DNA from: Bimuria novae-zelandiae CBS 107.79
Taxonomy: Eukaryota > Ascomycota > Dothideomycetes > Pleosporales > Didymosphaeriaceae
Assembly (NCBI GenBank): GCA_010015655.1
Contig: ML976700.1
Span: 459,293-522,586, forward strand
Direction: 5' to 3'
Length of the DNA: 63,294 nucleotides
Shown here: positions 1 through 12,100 of the stretch, in pieces
Layout: every line of letters begins with the position of its first letter
Numbering within the stretch: position 1 is the stretch's first letter
The notes under the pieces: model-generated
What the model saw: only the letters and a program-made list of their open reading frames with translations
Told to the model about the DNA's origin: nothing
The model's database searches: none
Position numbers and translations under genes: made by a program

Positions 1-2446
1 GTGCTCTATTAAATTAGAGCCGTGGCTCTGCGCGAGGAGAGCCTTTGTACCAGGCTTAGCGATGCCTGTGTTAAAGGAGATAGGTGTAGTAGGAAGGCAG
101 AGCCAGGCCTGTCCTTCTTCTTTATCCCTAAGAGTTGTATAATATAAGGCCAGGCTAGCTGCCTTATTTGCGTGTTATGTTAGGTTAGGAATACTAATAG
201 TTAGTCTTTAGAGAGCTGCGGGTAGCTCTTGTCGTTGTAGGTGTTAAGAGCTAGTGCTCTATTAAATCGTGCCATGGCTCTTCGCATGGAGAGCCTTTGT
301 ATTTAGGCCTAGCAGGTGCCCATATCTTGCAAGAGCAAGAAGTGTCACGACTATCTCCTTATCTTAGCTATAGTTATGGCCTTTAACTAAACGTGAAAAT
401 CTGAGCGGCGCACGGGCCATTTTAAAAAGATTTTAGCTTACTAGGGAGCTAAAAGAGAAAATAAGGCAGCGCGCTTGCCACAACGCCTGTAGCTAAAAGA
501 GGACGCTGGAAAACAGATTTACAAAGGCATTTAAGTCGTGTTTTAACGAAAAATCGATGAATATTAACCTTTTGGTAACCTGGAAAAGTTAATGTTTGGT
601 GCAGGATCAGGTGGCTTGGTTAGTTAGTTAGTTAGTATTTATTTTTCGTCTAGTTAATAGGGATTAAGTCCACTATCTCGCCTCCTAAAGGGCATATACA
701 ACGTGCTAAGCTATAGAATTACAGTACTAATATACTACCTTAGAAAGCATTTCTTGCCTACGCGGGTATTGCTACTATTTTAAGCTATAGCTCCCCTTCC
801 TGTTAGGGAGACTAAGTAGTGTATGTACATTAGGGTAAATTTCTTATGTGTGTTTAGAGGCAGTTTAGTGCTGTGAGAAGAAAGAAAAGGAAAGAGTAAA
901 TAGGTGTAGAGAGCTAGTGCTCTATCGAATCAGAGCCGTGGCTCTGCGCGAGGAGAGCCTTTGTACCAGGCTTGGCGATGCCTGTGTTAAAGGAGATAGG
1001 TGTAGTAGGAAGGTAGAGCCAGGCCTGTCCTTCTTCTTTATCCCTAAGAGTCGTATAATATAAGGCCAGGCTGGCTGCCTTATTTACGTGTTGTGTTAGG
1101 TTAGGGACGCTAATAGTTAGTCTTTAGAGAGCTGTGGGTAGCTCTTGTTATTATAGGTGTTAAGAGCTAGTGCTCTATCAAATCGTGCCATAGCTCTTCG
1201 CATGGAGAGCCTTTGTATTTAGGCCTAGTAAGTGCCTATATCTTGTAAGAGCAAGAAGTGTCACAACTATCTCCTTATCTTAGCTATAGTTATAGCCTTT
1301 AACTAAACGTGAAAATCTAAGCGGCGCACAGGCCATTTTAAAAAGATTTTAGCTTACTAGGAAGCTAAAAGAGAAAATAAGGCAGCGCGCCTGCCACAAC
1401 GCCTGTAGCTAAAAGAGGACGCTAGAAAATAGATTTACAAAGGTATTTAAGTCGTGTTTTGACGAAAAATTGATGGATATCGACCTTTTAGTAACCTGGA
1501 AAAGTTGATGTTCGGTGCAGGATCAGGTGGCTTGGTTGGTTAGTTAGTTAGTATTCATTTTTCGTCTAGTTAATAGGGATTAAGTCCACTATCTCGCCTC
1601 CCGAAGGGCATATACGACGTGCTAAGCTATAGAATTATAGTACTAATATACTACCTTAGAAAGCATTTCTTGCCTGCGCGGGTATTACTACTATTTTAAG
1701 CTATAGCTCCCCTTCCCGTTAGGGAGACTAAGCAGTGTATGTATATTAGGGTGAATCCCTTATGTGTGTTTAGAGGCAGTTTAGTGCTGTAAGAAGAAAG
1801 AAAAGGAAAGAGTGGATAGGTATAGAGAGCTAGTGCTCTGTTAAATCGGAGCCGTGGCTCTGCGCGAGGAGAGCCTTTGTACCAGGCTTGGCGATGCCTG
1901 TGTTGAAGGAGATAGGTGTAGTAGGAAGGCAGAGCTAGGCCTATCCTTCTTCTTTATCCCTAAGAGTCGTATGATATAAGGCCAGGCTAGCTACCTTGTT
2001 TGCGTGTTGTGTCAGGTTAAGGACGCTAATAGTTAGTCTTTAGAGAGCTGCGGGTAGCTCTTGTCGTTATAGGTGTTAAGAGCCAGTGCTCTATCAAATC
2101 GTGCCATGGCTCTTCGCATAGAGAGCCTTTATATTTAGGCCTAGCAAGTGCCTATATCTTGCAAGAGTAAGGAGTGTCACGACTATCTCCTTATCTTAGC
2201 TATAGTTATAGCCTTTAATTAAACGTGAAAATCTGAGCGGCGCACGGGCCATTTTGAAAAGATTTTAGCTTACTAGGGAGCTAAAAGAGAAAATAGGGCA
2301 GCGCGCCTGCCACAACGCCTATAGCTAAAAGAGGACGCTAGAAAACAGATTTACGAAGGCATTTAAGTCGTGTTTTAACGAAAAATTGATGGATATCGAC
2401 CTTTCGGTGACCTAGAAAAGTTAATGTTCGGTGCAGGATCAGGTGG
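1..2446. repeat. Tandem array of 916-bp units (2.7 copies)
   Basis: Units begin at 1, 917 and 1833, so the period is exactly 916 bp both times. The third unit stops at about 2446, where it runs into a transposon relic. Differences between units are mostly C/T and G/A transitions. Each unit holds a weaker internal duplication: the block starting GTGCTCTATTAAAT at 1 recurs at 254 in a diverged form. The block contains small palindromes (AGAGC-TAGT-GCTCT and AGAGCC-G-TGGCTCT). No open reading frame of note is present. The left end is cut by the window edge, so the true copy number is unknown. Confidence 0.93.
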
Positions 2447-3568
2447 CGATATACCTGTGGCTCTAAAAGAGCTGAGGATAGTTAATTCCTTGAAAGAGGC
2501 CTTCCACGCATTCTAGAATAGGGGAAAGAAGTCGCCTTTAGTAATAGAAGCTAGGCCCTGGCTTCTATAAAGGTATCTTGATAGCTCTGCTAAGTAGGCT
2601 GTTGATAGAGGCTTGAACATCGCAATATTAAGTAGCTAAAGTGTATAAGTTAAATAAGGAGGCAGGACAGCAAGCAGGATCTTATTTTAATTATAGTAGT
2701 TAATAAAGTCTATAGTAACATAAGATCCGTGGCCGTCTATAATTAAAAGTTAATATAATCGTCGAGCCTTCTCTTTTATACAGCGATTAAACACCTGCTT
2801 AAGCCAGGCAAGTCCGATATCGTTGTTCGTCCAGCCAGAGGATGATGAGGTGATAAAGACTTCATGATATCCTGCCTTGATATCCTCTACCTAGCTTGAT
2901 TGGATGTCCTTGTTAGCAGCCTCATAGATAAGGCTTGGCGGCAAAGCTGATCCATCAGCGCAGATACATGCTAGGAGCGTGATCCACGCGCGATTGCCAT
3001 CCTAGAGTGATGCCCTAACCTCCTTCTTCTCCCACATTCGTCTGCTGAATATCCTCTTTGTTCTACCAACGATACCGATCAGGACACCTTTTTTATCCAT
3101 ATTGTAGATATGACGAGGATCTATGCGATATTGATCGATCTTGCTGTGTACAAGGTTAAAATAGAGGCGATATTTATCCACTGAATCAGCTTTGTGGCGA
3201 TTGCTGTCCATGCCGACGGTCCATTGCGAGATGAGATGAATGCTGTGTTGGTTAATAAAGCGGGTAACCCAGCTCTCGCTGACTGGCTCCTTTGCTATCG
3301 TCGAGGCAAAATTCTGTATCATCTCTCTAGTAGGAGGTATATGTCTCTCTGTGAGCCTTTTGATATATCGTATAAGCTCCTGCTCTTGCTGTGGGTTGAG
3401 CTTTCACTGATTGATTGTGTTGGCTGCACGCGTCGCGGTAACACCTTGGTGCCTTCGTGAGAGTGTAGATCGATTAACACCATATCTAGTAGCAATTTCT
3501 GTATATGAAAAATCTTCTCCTGGTTCTCGCGATTCGATCTCATCTATCGCAGCTTGAATTGGATCCAT
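2447..3568 (-). pseudogene. Pogo/Fot-type transposase, C-terminus missing
   Basis: Reading leftward from the ATG at 3568, the product opens with a helix-turn-helix of the psq kind (MDPIQAAIDEIESREPG, then GVNRSTLSRRHQGV). A CENP-B-like HTH follows (SESWVTRFINQHSIHLIS), then the start of the DDE domain (HIYNMDKKG). Further on is the second catalytic block (LLIIDGHGSY, near 2750). Several TAA/TAG codons interrupt the frame (for example after NTINQ at 3404 and after RASL at 3002) without obvious indels, as expected from RIP. The third catalytic region and the coiled C-terminus are lost at 2447. It would have cut and pasted its own element at TA sites; it cannot make a working enzyme now. Confidence 0.82.
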
Positions 3569-3665
3569 ATTGGTGGAGTTATCGCGTGTTGAAAGTAGGG
3601 AGTTTTGACGCGTCGGATGTTCGGCGTGCATTGGCTGAATCCGTGCATTGGGTGCACGGACACGT
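2447..3665 (-). mobile_element. Truncated pogo/Fot-type DNA transposon
   Basis: The right end (about 3620-3665) has a GC-rich terminal motif containing TTGGGTGCACGG. It resembles the TIR of the element at 28699-32624 and is followed by TA at 3666-3667. The left end of the transposon is missing: at 2447 the sequence changes abruptly to the 916-bp tandem repeat. The transposase is homologous to that of the 28699-32624 element but is far less mutated. Confidence 0.8.
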
Positions 3666-3667
3666 TA

Positions 3668-4860
3668 GGTGTTGCTCTACAAGCTAGGCTAGTTGCATTT
3701 GCACTAGATGCTTAAGCGACAGCGGCTCTGCACGAAGCACTAATCGCCGTTAATATGGATAGCTAAGATGTGCGAGGAAGTCCGTATAGACAACGTAATA
3801 GAAGTCAAGTCGTACGCATACCCGCCGTGGGTAGCCAGGCCTGAGGTGGTGATATGTGAGGACCAAGAGTAGGCACAAGGCATCATCGACGACTACTGAC
3901 TGGGCTAGGTAGACATCTACGTGGATGCATCGGTGCGCAACGGGCGAGTAAGAGTTAGCATATACGCTACGCTATCTAGGGTATTAATCTTAAGGATAGT
4001 AGCTAGCTTGAATTAGGTAGACGCACACTTGACGGAACTACTAGTAATTAGTAAGGTAGCTAACTAGCTATAGAGCCTATCCTGCATAGCTATAGATCGA
4101 ATAGGGAACCTAGTGCCAGCGTCTAGCATACGTATCTTCTCTAACTCGTAGTTAGCGCTATTATTAGTGCAGAGCTAGAGGTCAAGCGTATACTAGGAGG
4201 TGGTAGCTAAGATTATAAAAAAGCTCTAGATAACTAACGTTACGCTATACTAAATTCTTAGCTACTTAGGAATTAAAGGAAATAAAAAGGCTAATCAAAG
4301 GAAGCGACACGAGAGGAGAGCGAGCAACCTCCGCAGCGAGATAGATAGCCGTGGTATTTAGTAAAGCAAGCGCTGAAGAAGGCGGACATCACGGCAGGAC
4401 CGCTTCTGGAAGGACGACCTGATGTGGGCAAGTTCACGAGGAAGATAGACGCGGCGCTCCACCTAGGCAAGGCGGCCGCACTGTACCAGCAACTGAACAG
4501 CGCCGAGGCTGCGATCCTCACGCAGCTCCGGACGTGCAAGACGAGACTTAATGTGTACCTCTACAAGATTAAGGTAGCGGAGACACGGAGTGCGAGTGCG
4601 GGCTAATTAAATCGATCCCGCACTTTCTCTTCTGCTGCAGGAAGTGGGAAAGACAGAGACAGAAGCTCCAGCTGCAGCATGGAGGGCGATTCGGCGACCT
4701 GTCGTACGCGCTTGGGGGCTACTCGAGCTGGCAGGAAGGAGGCGAAAGCATTGACAGGCCGATAGAGCGATGGAAGCCAGACATAGAGGTGGTGCGAGTT
4801 CGCGATAGACACGAAACACCTACAGTTAGCTAGTAACAACACAGCAAGGGCAGAGGTAGA
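3668..4860 (+). pseudogene. LINE (Tad/I-like) ORF2 3' fragment: RNase H and zinc-knuckle tail
   Basis: Conceptual translation gives an RNase H-like stretch near 3910-4300 (VDIYVDASVRNGRVRV, later LGIKGNKKANQRKR) broken by many TAA/TAG codons. From 4400 the reading is clean: FTRKIDAALHLGKAAALYQQ, then LNSAEAAILTQLRTCKTRLN, the usual tail after the LINE RNase H. It is followed by a Cys/His cluster (ECECG, HFLFCCRKWERQ) that lies in another frame. A frameshift near 4590 therefore separates the tail from the cluster. The upstream endonuclease and reverse transcriptase are absent; a pogo element abuts at 3667. The fragment is mosaic, heavily mutated before 4300 and nearly unmutated after. Confidence 0.75.
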
Positions 4861-5027
4861 TAATAATAAGTAATAATACTTAGGAATTTTAATATCTATT
4901 TTATAACTAAGTTAGTAGCAAGCTATCGCCCTACAAACTTCTACTAGCACGCTACTAATTAAGAGGCGCACGACGCCGGAATTATCCTATAGATAGAGGA
5001 CCCTAAAAAATAAGCTAGCTCTTATTA

Positions 5028-6898
5028 ACGTACTTCACAAGCGAGTGTCCGATACAAGCGAGTGTCCGAAAGCGCCAAGACCCCACCAAAACGTATTATT
5101 ACCTATATTATAACGCGATGTCTTAACTACCTAATTAGCTACTAAAGTTAAAAAAAGCTAGATTATAGCTTGCGCTTTAGGCTATTAAATAAAACGCGAC
5201 ACTTTTAATTCTACGTGCTATAGTAATCTATAGCGCTTTAAAAAGAGTAATAAAGTAAAGACGCGCTGGAGTAACCTTTCGACCTAATTATACGCCTAAC
5301 TCTATAAATCTTCTAGCGATAAAGGAGCAGGTAATTATTTACTATATACTTAACCTAGACGCGCGAGGATTTCCTCCCTAGCTTGCTACTATTAAAGATA
5401 TAGCTAATTCTTTATTAGCTAAGCAGCGCCGCAAGCCTGTTAGCTAGCACTAGGCTATAAACTTTATAAAGCGCTAGCTAGAGCTCTAAGTTAAGTTTAA
5501 TCGAAAGTACGACTATAAGAGAGCTCTCTGTAAGGATCCTAAGGTTATGTAAGGCTGGTTCCAGCTTGTAGAGAATACCAAAGCCAAGTATAGTATCCTG
5601 GACAAGGATACCTATAATTTCGACGAGACTAGCTTTATAATAGGCATAATATTAATAAGAGTAGTTATTATAGGCTCTAAGTAATAAGGCAGGCTAAAGA
5701 GCGTACAGCAAGGCAACTAGTAGTAGACTTTAGCTATCTAAGGCGTTAATGCGATAGGCTAGGCGATTCCACCCTTCCTTATCTTCTAGGGCAAGCACCA
5801 CCTCTCTATCTAGTATAAAGAAAAGGATCTACCTTATAATTAGGTTATTACAGTCTCTAAGAACGGCTAGATAATAAATAAGCTTAGTCTATAATAGCTA
5901 AAGCACTTTAACGCGCATATAAAAGGGCGTACTATTAGTAGCTATTAGCTACTTATTATCAACGGCCACGAGAGCTATAACTCGCTTAAATTCTAGCAAT
6001 ACTGCAAAGATAACAAGATTATTACTCTCTATATGCCTCTATATTCGTCGCACCTCCTGTAGCCACTAGATGTGGGGTGTTTCTCGCCGCTAAAGAAGGC
6101 GTATAGGCGCCAAGCCAAGGATCTAATGCGCAACTACATCACGCATATTACTAAAATTAAGTTCCTATCTTACTTTATTACTACTTTTAAGGCTATAATT
6201 ACTTAAAGTAATATTAAAGGAGGCTTTTAAGGCGCTAGCCTTATTCCCCTTAACCTAAAAGTAATAATATTAAAGCTTAACGTCTGTCTGCGTACGCCTT
6301 CGCCTTATACTATACACGATAGTACATAGTAGTCGCAAACGCCTGGCAACACCCTAGAATTTAGGGCATAATTAACGCTGGTAAAGGAGAAGATTTAGAG
6401 GCACCTAGATAGTTCCCTAATAAGTATAGTTAAGGCCTTTAAAAAGGTAATAAAAGGCGTAGTAATAGTAGCGCACAAGCTAGTATTAGCGTAAAAGTAG
6501 ATTACTAAGCTATAAGCTACTAATAAGGCTGCTACACGATAGAAATTATATAAAAAAAAGAAATTATAGCAGGAAGGAGTTCTTATAGCTAAAAAGGGCT
6601 AGTGGCTAGCTACTCTAAAGGACTTTAAGGCGCGTAGTAATAAAAAGAAGGTAAAGAAGATAGTGCGCGCTAATAGAGGCGAATTTACTTAACGGCGCTA
6701 TAGACACTATAGTAAAGCTAGGCATAATTCGCGCACGTGTAAAGAAGAAGTAAAAGTAGATTCTAAGTAGATTAGCCTACTATAATTCCTTATAAATATA
6801 TATGCGCGTTCTGTACTATTGTGTAGAGTATAGATTTTGGTAGGGTCTTGGCGTTTTCGGACACTCGCTTGTATCGGACACTCGCTTGTGAAGTACGT
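5028..6898 (+). mobile_element. Complete pogo-type transposon with 64-bp TIRs
   Basis: TIRs lie at 5028-5091 and 6835-6898 (two mismatches seen, both transitions). The element is flanked by TA at 5026-5027 and 6899-6900. Each TIR carries a direct repeat of CAAGCGAGTGTCCGA, probably paired transposase-binding sites. Total length is 1871 bp, with one transposase frame on the plus strand. The interior is very AT-rich from RIP, while the TIRs are almost intact. Confidence 0.93.
5118..6770 (+). pseudogene. Pogo-type transposase, RIP-degraded
   Basis: From the ATG at 5118 one frame can be followed to about 6770 (roughly 550 codons), with many TAA/TAG codons but no clear indel. Recognisable blocks are the first DDE motif TYNFDETSFIIGI (about 5615), the second LLIINGHESY (about 5960), and the region around the third acidic residue, LDVGCFSPLKKAYRRQ (about 6070). 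The C-terminus is basic and ends in what looks like a zinc knuckle: RHNSRTC is kept, but two expected Cys are now Tyr (RRYRHYSK), which TGC to TAC/TAT transitions would produce. It acts on its own TIRs by family knowledge; here it is dead. Confidence 0.85.
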
Positions 6899-7089
6899 TA
6901 ACTTCTTCTTACTTATAGTATATAGTAGCGTATTACTTTTCTTTCTTTCCTATATTAAGCATAGTGTTAGATATGCGATAAGCAGGTCTTATAGTTAGTT
7001 TCTAAACTAGAGTAAGTAGATAATAACAGGATGTACATAGCTGGCGCATTATAACGGCCCATACCCGCAGGGTGCATGGCCATAATAGA

Positions 7090-7126
<37 letters not shown>

Positions 7127-8527
7127 ATGAATGTTGGCACCGGATAGCATCGTTGAGAGATAGAAGGTTCATTATCGATGACAGAACAGCATACAGACTT
7201 AGGTAGTGTAGGACCTCTATGATCCACTGTGATTTGTCATTCATTTGTGCTAAGTATCTCTTAGATACCCAGAAAAACAACCACGCTCATCGTCGTGATT
7301 CGAAACGTCATCGCTTGCTTGATCTCGACGTATATTACGAAGTAGTTCCAGAGCCAGGGATAGCGTACCGCCTACGGCAAGCTAGTTAAACTAGCGTATG
7401 CGATCCTGTTGCTTTCTCTTGTGATGTATGTCTTCGGTCGGAGGATACGAAAGTTTCCGTCGAGCTTTGGCCCAATGGCGAGCATCCTACATGCTTAGTT
7501 CAACCAAATTCGGCATCAAAGGGAGGAGAAGGAAGGGTGTCGGTATGCACATAGTCCGAGATTATGTGGCAAGAAGGAACTGTATGGCCAATCAGAAGGA
7601 TTTTCTCTAGGGTCTCAGGGTCTAGGACGTGTACAAAGAAATCTGTCATAGTTTCGAGAGCAAGAAGAGGCTCCCTTATACTGTGTCACAGTTATCGGGT
7701 CGTACCTGGAGTGCGTGTGGCGTGCAGCGGCCACGCGTAGTATGCATGAAACTTAACGTCCATCACCGTGGGATTCGCTACGCGGCGATGGACGTTACAG
7801 CTCATCGAACAGCTGTTGAAAATGAAGCTTCACATACAGTGTACATGCGCGTGAATTTGGTCCCTTGCAGCGCTGCGTGGAGAAGGTGGGGCGGTGCAGT
7901 GGGCAATCCTGCACGGCACTTGCGCCCACCGAGGATGTTTATCTACCGCCTGGTAAGGTCCATCCCTGTGGGTCGAACATCCCTCCGCGCAGAACCACTA
8001 ACATTATTTAAGCACGTTATGCCTAAGCTATAAAGCCTTTTATATTTAAGTAGATCCCTATATATCTCTTAGTTCCACCTATATCTATTACAAGCCTTAA
8101 ATAGTAAAATTACAATAACCTTAGGTGCGTAAATAAGTCTTTTGTAATAAGTTTTAAAGCTATAATAATAATATACCTCTAGTCTACCTCTTACAGAAGC
8201 ATAGCTTGCTTATTTAGAGGCCCTGTATAGTTTAAAGTAAACTAAAGAAGCTATAGCTATCCTATAAAGACGTGCAGCCTCTATCTAGGGGCACTCCAAG
8301 TTTGTCTGGCTCGGTGTACCAGTCCTTCGCGGATTGGGAACGCTTAGCGGCCTATAATGTACTGTGCAGCCTGCACTATGCTAAAATAGCTGAAGCTGTG
8401 GCGCATGGTTCTAGAAGCTTCTAAGCGCGCAGTCACTTAACGTTATTAGCTATTCTTAGAAGTAGATTAGAGATAGATACCGTTGCCTTCTCGCCCGAGG
8501 TCTTATTTAATCACCACAACCACGAAC
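6899..8527. other. Interval without a recognisable gene; CA microsatellite
   Basis: About 6960-8030 has normal base composition, unlike the AT-rich blocks on both sides. It contains a perfect (AC)17 tract at 7092-7126. Two adjacent open frames on the plus strand, 7428-7610 (60 aa) and 7629-8033 (134 aa), match no family I know and show no domain or signal, so I do not call them genes. From 8040 to 8270 the sequence is AT-rich and mutated. From 8280 it probably belongs to the 5' part of the Fot-type element whose coding region starts at 8528. Confidence 0.5.
7092..7126. repeat. (AC)n microsatellite
   Basis: An uninterrupted AC dinucleotide run of about 17 units, lying in a short normal-GC interval between transposons. 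Confidence 0.97.
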
Positions 8528-8897
8528 ATGGACCTAGCTAGCCAGGCACTCGCGCAATGTCTGCCTGAGGGTGTACGTGACACATTTACTATTGTCGTTT
8601 CGTAAATTCCCGCTCACCATGTGACCTGCCGCACATGTTAGTAATCAATTCTCGTACGTTATTTAAAACACGGATTTACTAGCTAAATATCAACCTTTTA
8701 ATGCATTTAAAAAATCTATAAGTACTCTATAAAGTTACTAAATAAAGCTAGGTTGCCGCTAATAGTGTTACAGGCTATAATTAATTATTTTAAAAATAAT
8801 ATTAGTGTTATAAAAATTTAAAGACACACTAAAGTAGCCTACTTAATAATTAGGAGGATTTAACTTAGCCTAAAGTACTAAGGGTAGTCTTACCCGC

Positions 8898-9124
8898 TAT
8901 TCGATTATATGGTCCTTTACGCTAGCAAGGTGATTAGCGCGCCTATACCCTGAGGAGACCCGATTTATTACATAATTATCTAATAGCCTTCGGACTATCA
9001 TATGTTATCCAGCTTATATATATATATACTTAAAGTAGTAGCTTCTACAGAGAAACAGTAGTATTAATACACCTTTTAATTAATTATTTATTTAATCTTA
9101 TTAAGATTACCTTTAAATTTAATA
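8898..9124 (+). repeat. 5' LTR of the outer copia element
   Basis: The LTR is 227 bp. It starts TATTCGATTATATGG, where the expected TG has become TA, and ends ...TTTAATA, where the expected CA has become TA. It aligns along its length with 19274-19891 once the solo LTR is removed. A TATA-like run (ATATATATATA) lies near 9018. The internal sequence just after it (ATTAAGAGTCTTAC) is also found just after the LTR of the inner copia, so it is probably the shared primer-binding region; I cannot name the tRNA. Confidence 0.9.
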
Positions 9125-12100
9125 ATTAAGAGTCTTACTGCCTTAATTAAGCCGATTATAATAGCCCTATCAACTCTTAGAGATCTTATAGTAATCCTAA
9201 CTAATTATATAAATTTCACGCTATAGTTAAATTAGCTTAAAACAAGATACTAATTCCTAAAAGTCTAGAACATTATTAACCCAGCGCTAATAGATAAACT
9301 AAAGCAGAAGTCTACTATGCCTATACCTCTATTTATAGGTAACTACTAGCCAAGCGCTGCCTACGCAACTGCGAACCTAAATAATACACTAACTTTGCCT
9401 TCTTATCTGTTAGCAGCAGGTGTGAAAGCACATAAAGATAATAGCGACTATTATAAAGAATAACTTAAGGTCTATAAGATTATAGATTAAGCCTATTAAG
9501 AGGAAAAGGTAGACCTTACTAAAGTAGTTACCTTTCTTTAATTAATAATTTTTATATATCTACAGAAAAATTACTGCATTCCTAAAGAAATAATAAAGCA
9601 ATAGATTAATAACCTTATAAGTATAGTTAGGGTTAACTATTAAGATAAATATCGACGAGTAAGGGTATGATATTAAGAAGCCCTTAAGCTAATAAAAATA
9701 GTTAGATTATAAGCTATATAGCTATCTAAGTATAATTATATAGTTATAGAAGTAGAGACTAATCGCGTTGTAGAACTTTAAAGGCTAGACTTAGTTAAAG
9801 AAGACTTTATAAAGGTAGTTATTTATATTACACCTATATAGGTAACAACTTTCTAATAAAATAGAAGTAAGGATGTAGCTATCTTACAGAAGTATATAAT
9901 AAAACTCTTCTAAAACTATATAATCTTCTAGCACCTAATTAAGGGTAAATAAAAGGGCGCTTTTACTGTTGCAGGTTTATCTCTTACTAATAGTGAATTT
10001 GCTTAGGCTATAGATAGGGACGCCTCTTGTATAAATAAAGCAGTATTATTTAAATCTTAAAGAAGACCTCGTAAACAATAATTAGTTAGTTATAGTACTA
10101 GAACTAAGCGGTCCGCGATTATAGATAATAAGCTAGCAATAGCTAGTAGCCTTAAGTACCCTACTTATAAATAGCGCTATAGTCTATAAGACTACTTTTA
10201 CGCCTTCTTAGAAAAATAACCTAATTAGTTTAGGCTAAAGCCTGGCATAGTTGCCCTAATAAAATTCAGGCTAAAGAATAACCTAGAGTTATAAGAAAGT
10301 CTAAGGATAGTAAAAAGGCTAAAATCTTAAACTTTAAAATTAAACTATTATACACTCCTACTCTAACCTAAATTACTAAGGCTAATAATAAGTGACTAGA
10401 TAGACGCTAGATTACTAAAATTCTAGTAAGCTTTAAAGCTACATCCTTCTATAGCAAATTAAACACGTACCTATTACAATACTTAGCTATACTTGATTTA
10501 GGCATAACCTGCTATATCTTTAACAACATTAATCGTTTTATTTTATACCAGCCACCGGCGCCAGGAGACTTTATATAGGCAAGGAATACGTAAATATAGA
10601 TTAAAGGATACAAGAGCGTCTATTTTAACGTATAAAATATAAGTAGAAATTAAATAATATAGCTAAATAATATTACTCATTACCCTAATCTACTCTATAA
10701 TTTTATATTATTCTAATTACTCCGGAGGCAAGGCCTTTGGTGGGATATAAAGGCAGACCTAATAACTCTAAAAAGCAAAGATAATACTATACTAGTAGAG
10801 CTTTAAGAGTTATATAAATAGTAGGTATTAGAATATAGGATAAGGCTAGTAGGTAGTTCTCCTACTAAAGCTACGCATGCTACCTATAAGACTAACACAC
10901 GCACTAAATAAAGACTATAAAAAGTAAATATATTAACTTAGTACTAATAATTAGGTTATTTAGGCCTTTAGGCTCTTAAACACCTCGTGTAGTAATTTAA
11001 GGGGGTAAGGATTAAAGGCCTCCTTACTATTAAGTATAACGCTTATAGTAAAGTAAAACTAAAATAGTAAATACGCTAGTAAGCTAGGGAGCTAACTAAA
11101 AGCCCTAATAAGTAAGTTATAATAGGCTTTTATAACTATAAAGTAGATAGCTTAATAAGAGAAAAGAGCTAGATACTAGTAACTAATTAATTCTCTAGAT
11201 TTATATAAGACTTCTACTTTAAGGATAACTACTTAGCACGTTTTATTATTAAACTACTAAGTACTTTTATACTATTTATAAAAGTATAATTTAACGTTAT
11301 AGTAAAAGTTATTAAATCTAATAACAAGATTTTCTCTATTAAGGTAGACGTTAAGAAGTAGTGCTTAACGTAAGGCATTAAAATCAAGCCTTTAGTACTT
11401 AATACCTAAGTATAAAATAGAGGAGCTAAATACTTAGGGGGTGTAATTAAGGAAAAAGCTTACGTAATACGCCTTAATTTAAATTTACCTTAGTAAATAT
11501 AGCCCGAGATTATTTAAGTAACTATATACCTTAATAATTAAACGCTAAACTACGCTAATTAATAATAATTACTATATAAAGTGTTCTTTATAATAGTAGT
11601 ATTTTAAAATAGCGTTGTTACTTAACTAAGGAAGCCTAATTAAGCTCACCTAAAAATATATAGCTATAAAGCTTTTACTATGACTAACAATACAAAACGC
11701 GGCAAGAGTAGACTCTAGAGGCTTAACCCTAAGGCATAGATTAGCTACCTTATTAGCTACTAATTAACTAATATTTAAAGAATCTAAATTCTATTACTTA
11801 TAAAGATAATTAGCACTCGCGATATTATCTTTAATAAAGATACTATATTCTTAGGCAAGACTAAAGACCTAATAGATAATTTTATATATAGTATACTAAA
11901 AGAGATAGTAGCCTAAGTATAATTAGTAAAGCTACCTCCCTTATCTTGCTAAAATTAAGTTACGGAATCCTTTTATAAGAATAAAACAATCACTAAGACA
12001 CTAAAAGAAGAGACTAAAGGGGGTCTAGAATATAGGTAAGGTAAGAAGGTTAGTTATAATTATTTAATATCTTTATTAATACTACTACTAGTCGCACTCT

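Noticed and set aside
1..2446. CRISPR array or rDNA spacer
   Set aside because: The units are 916 bp, far too long for CRISPR, and no rRNA sequence is recognisable next to them.
7428..8033. Two adjacent plus-strand open frames in a normal-GC interval
   Set aside because: No domain, no convincing splice structure and no family resemblance. They are kept only as part of an unassigned interval.
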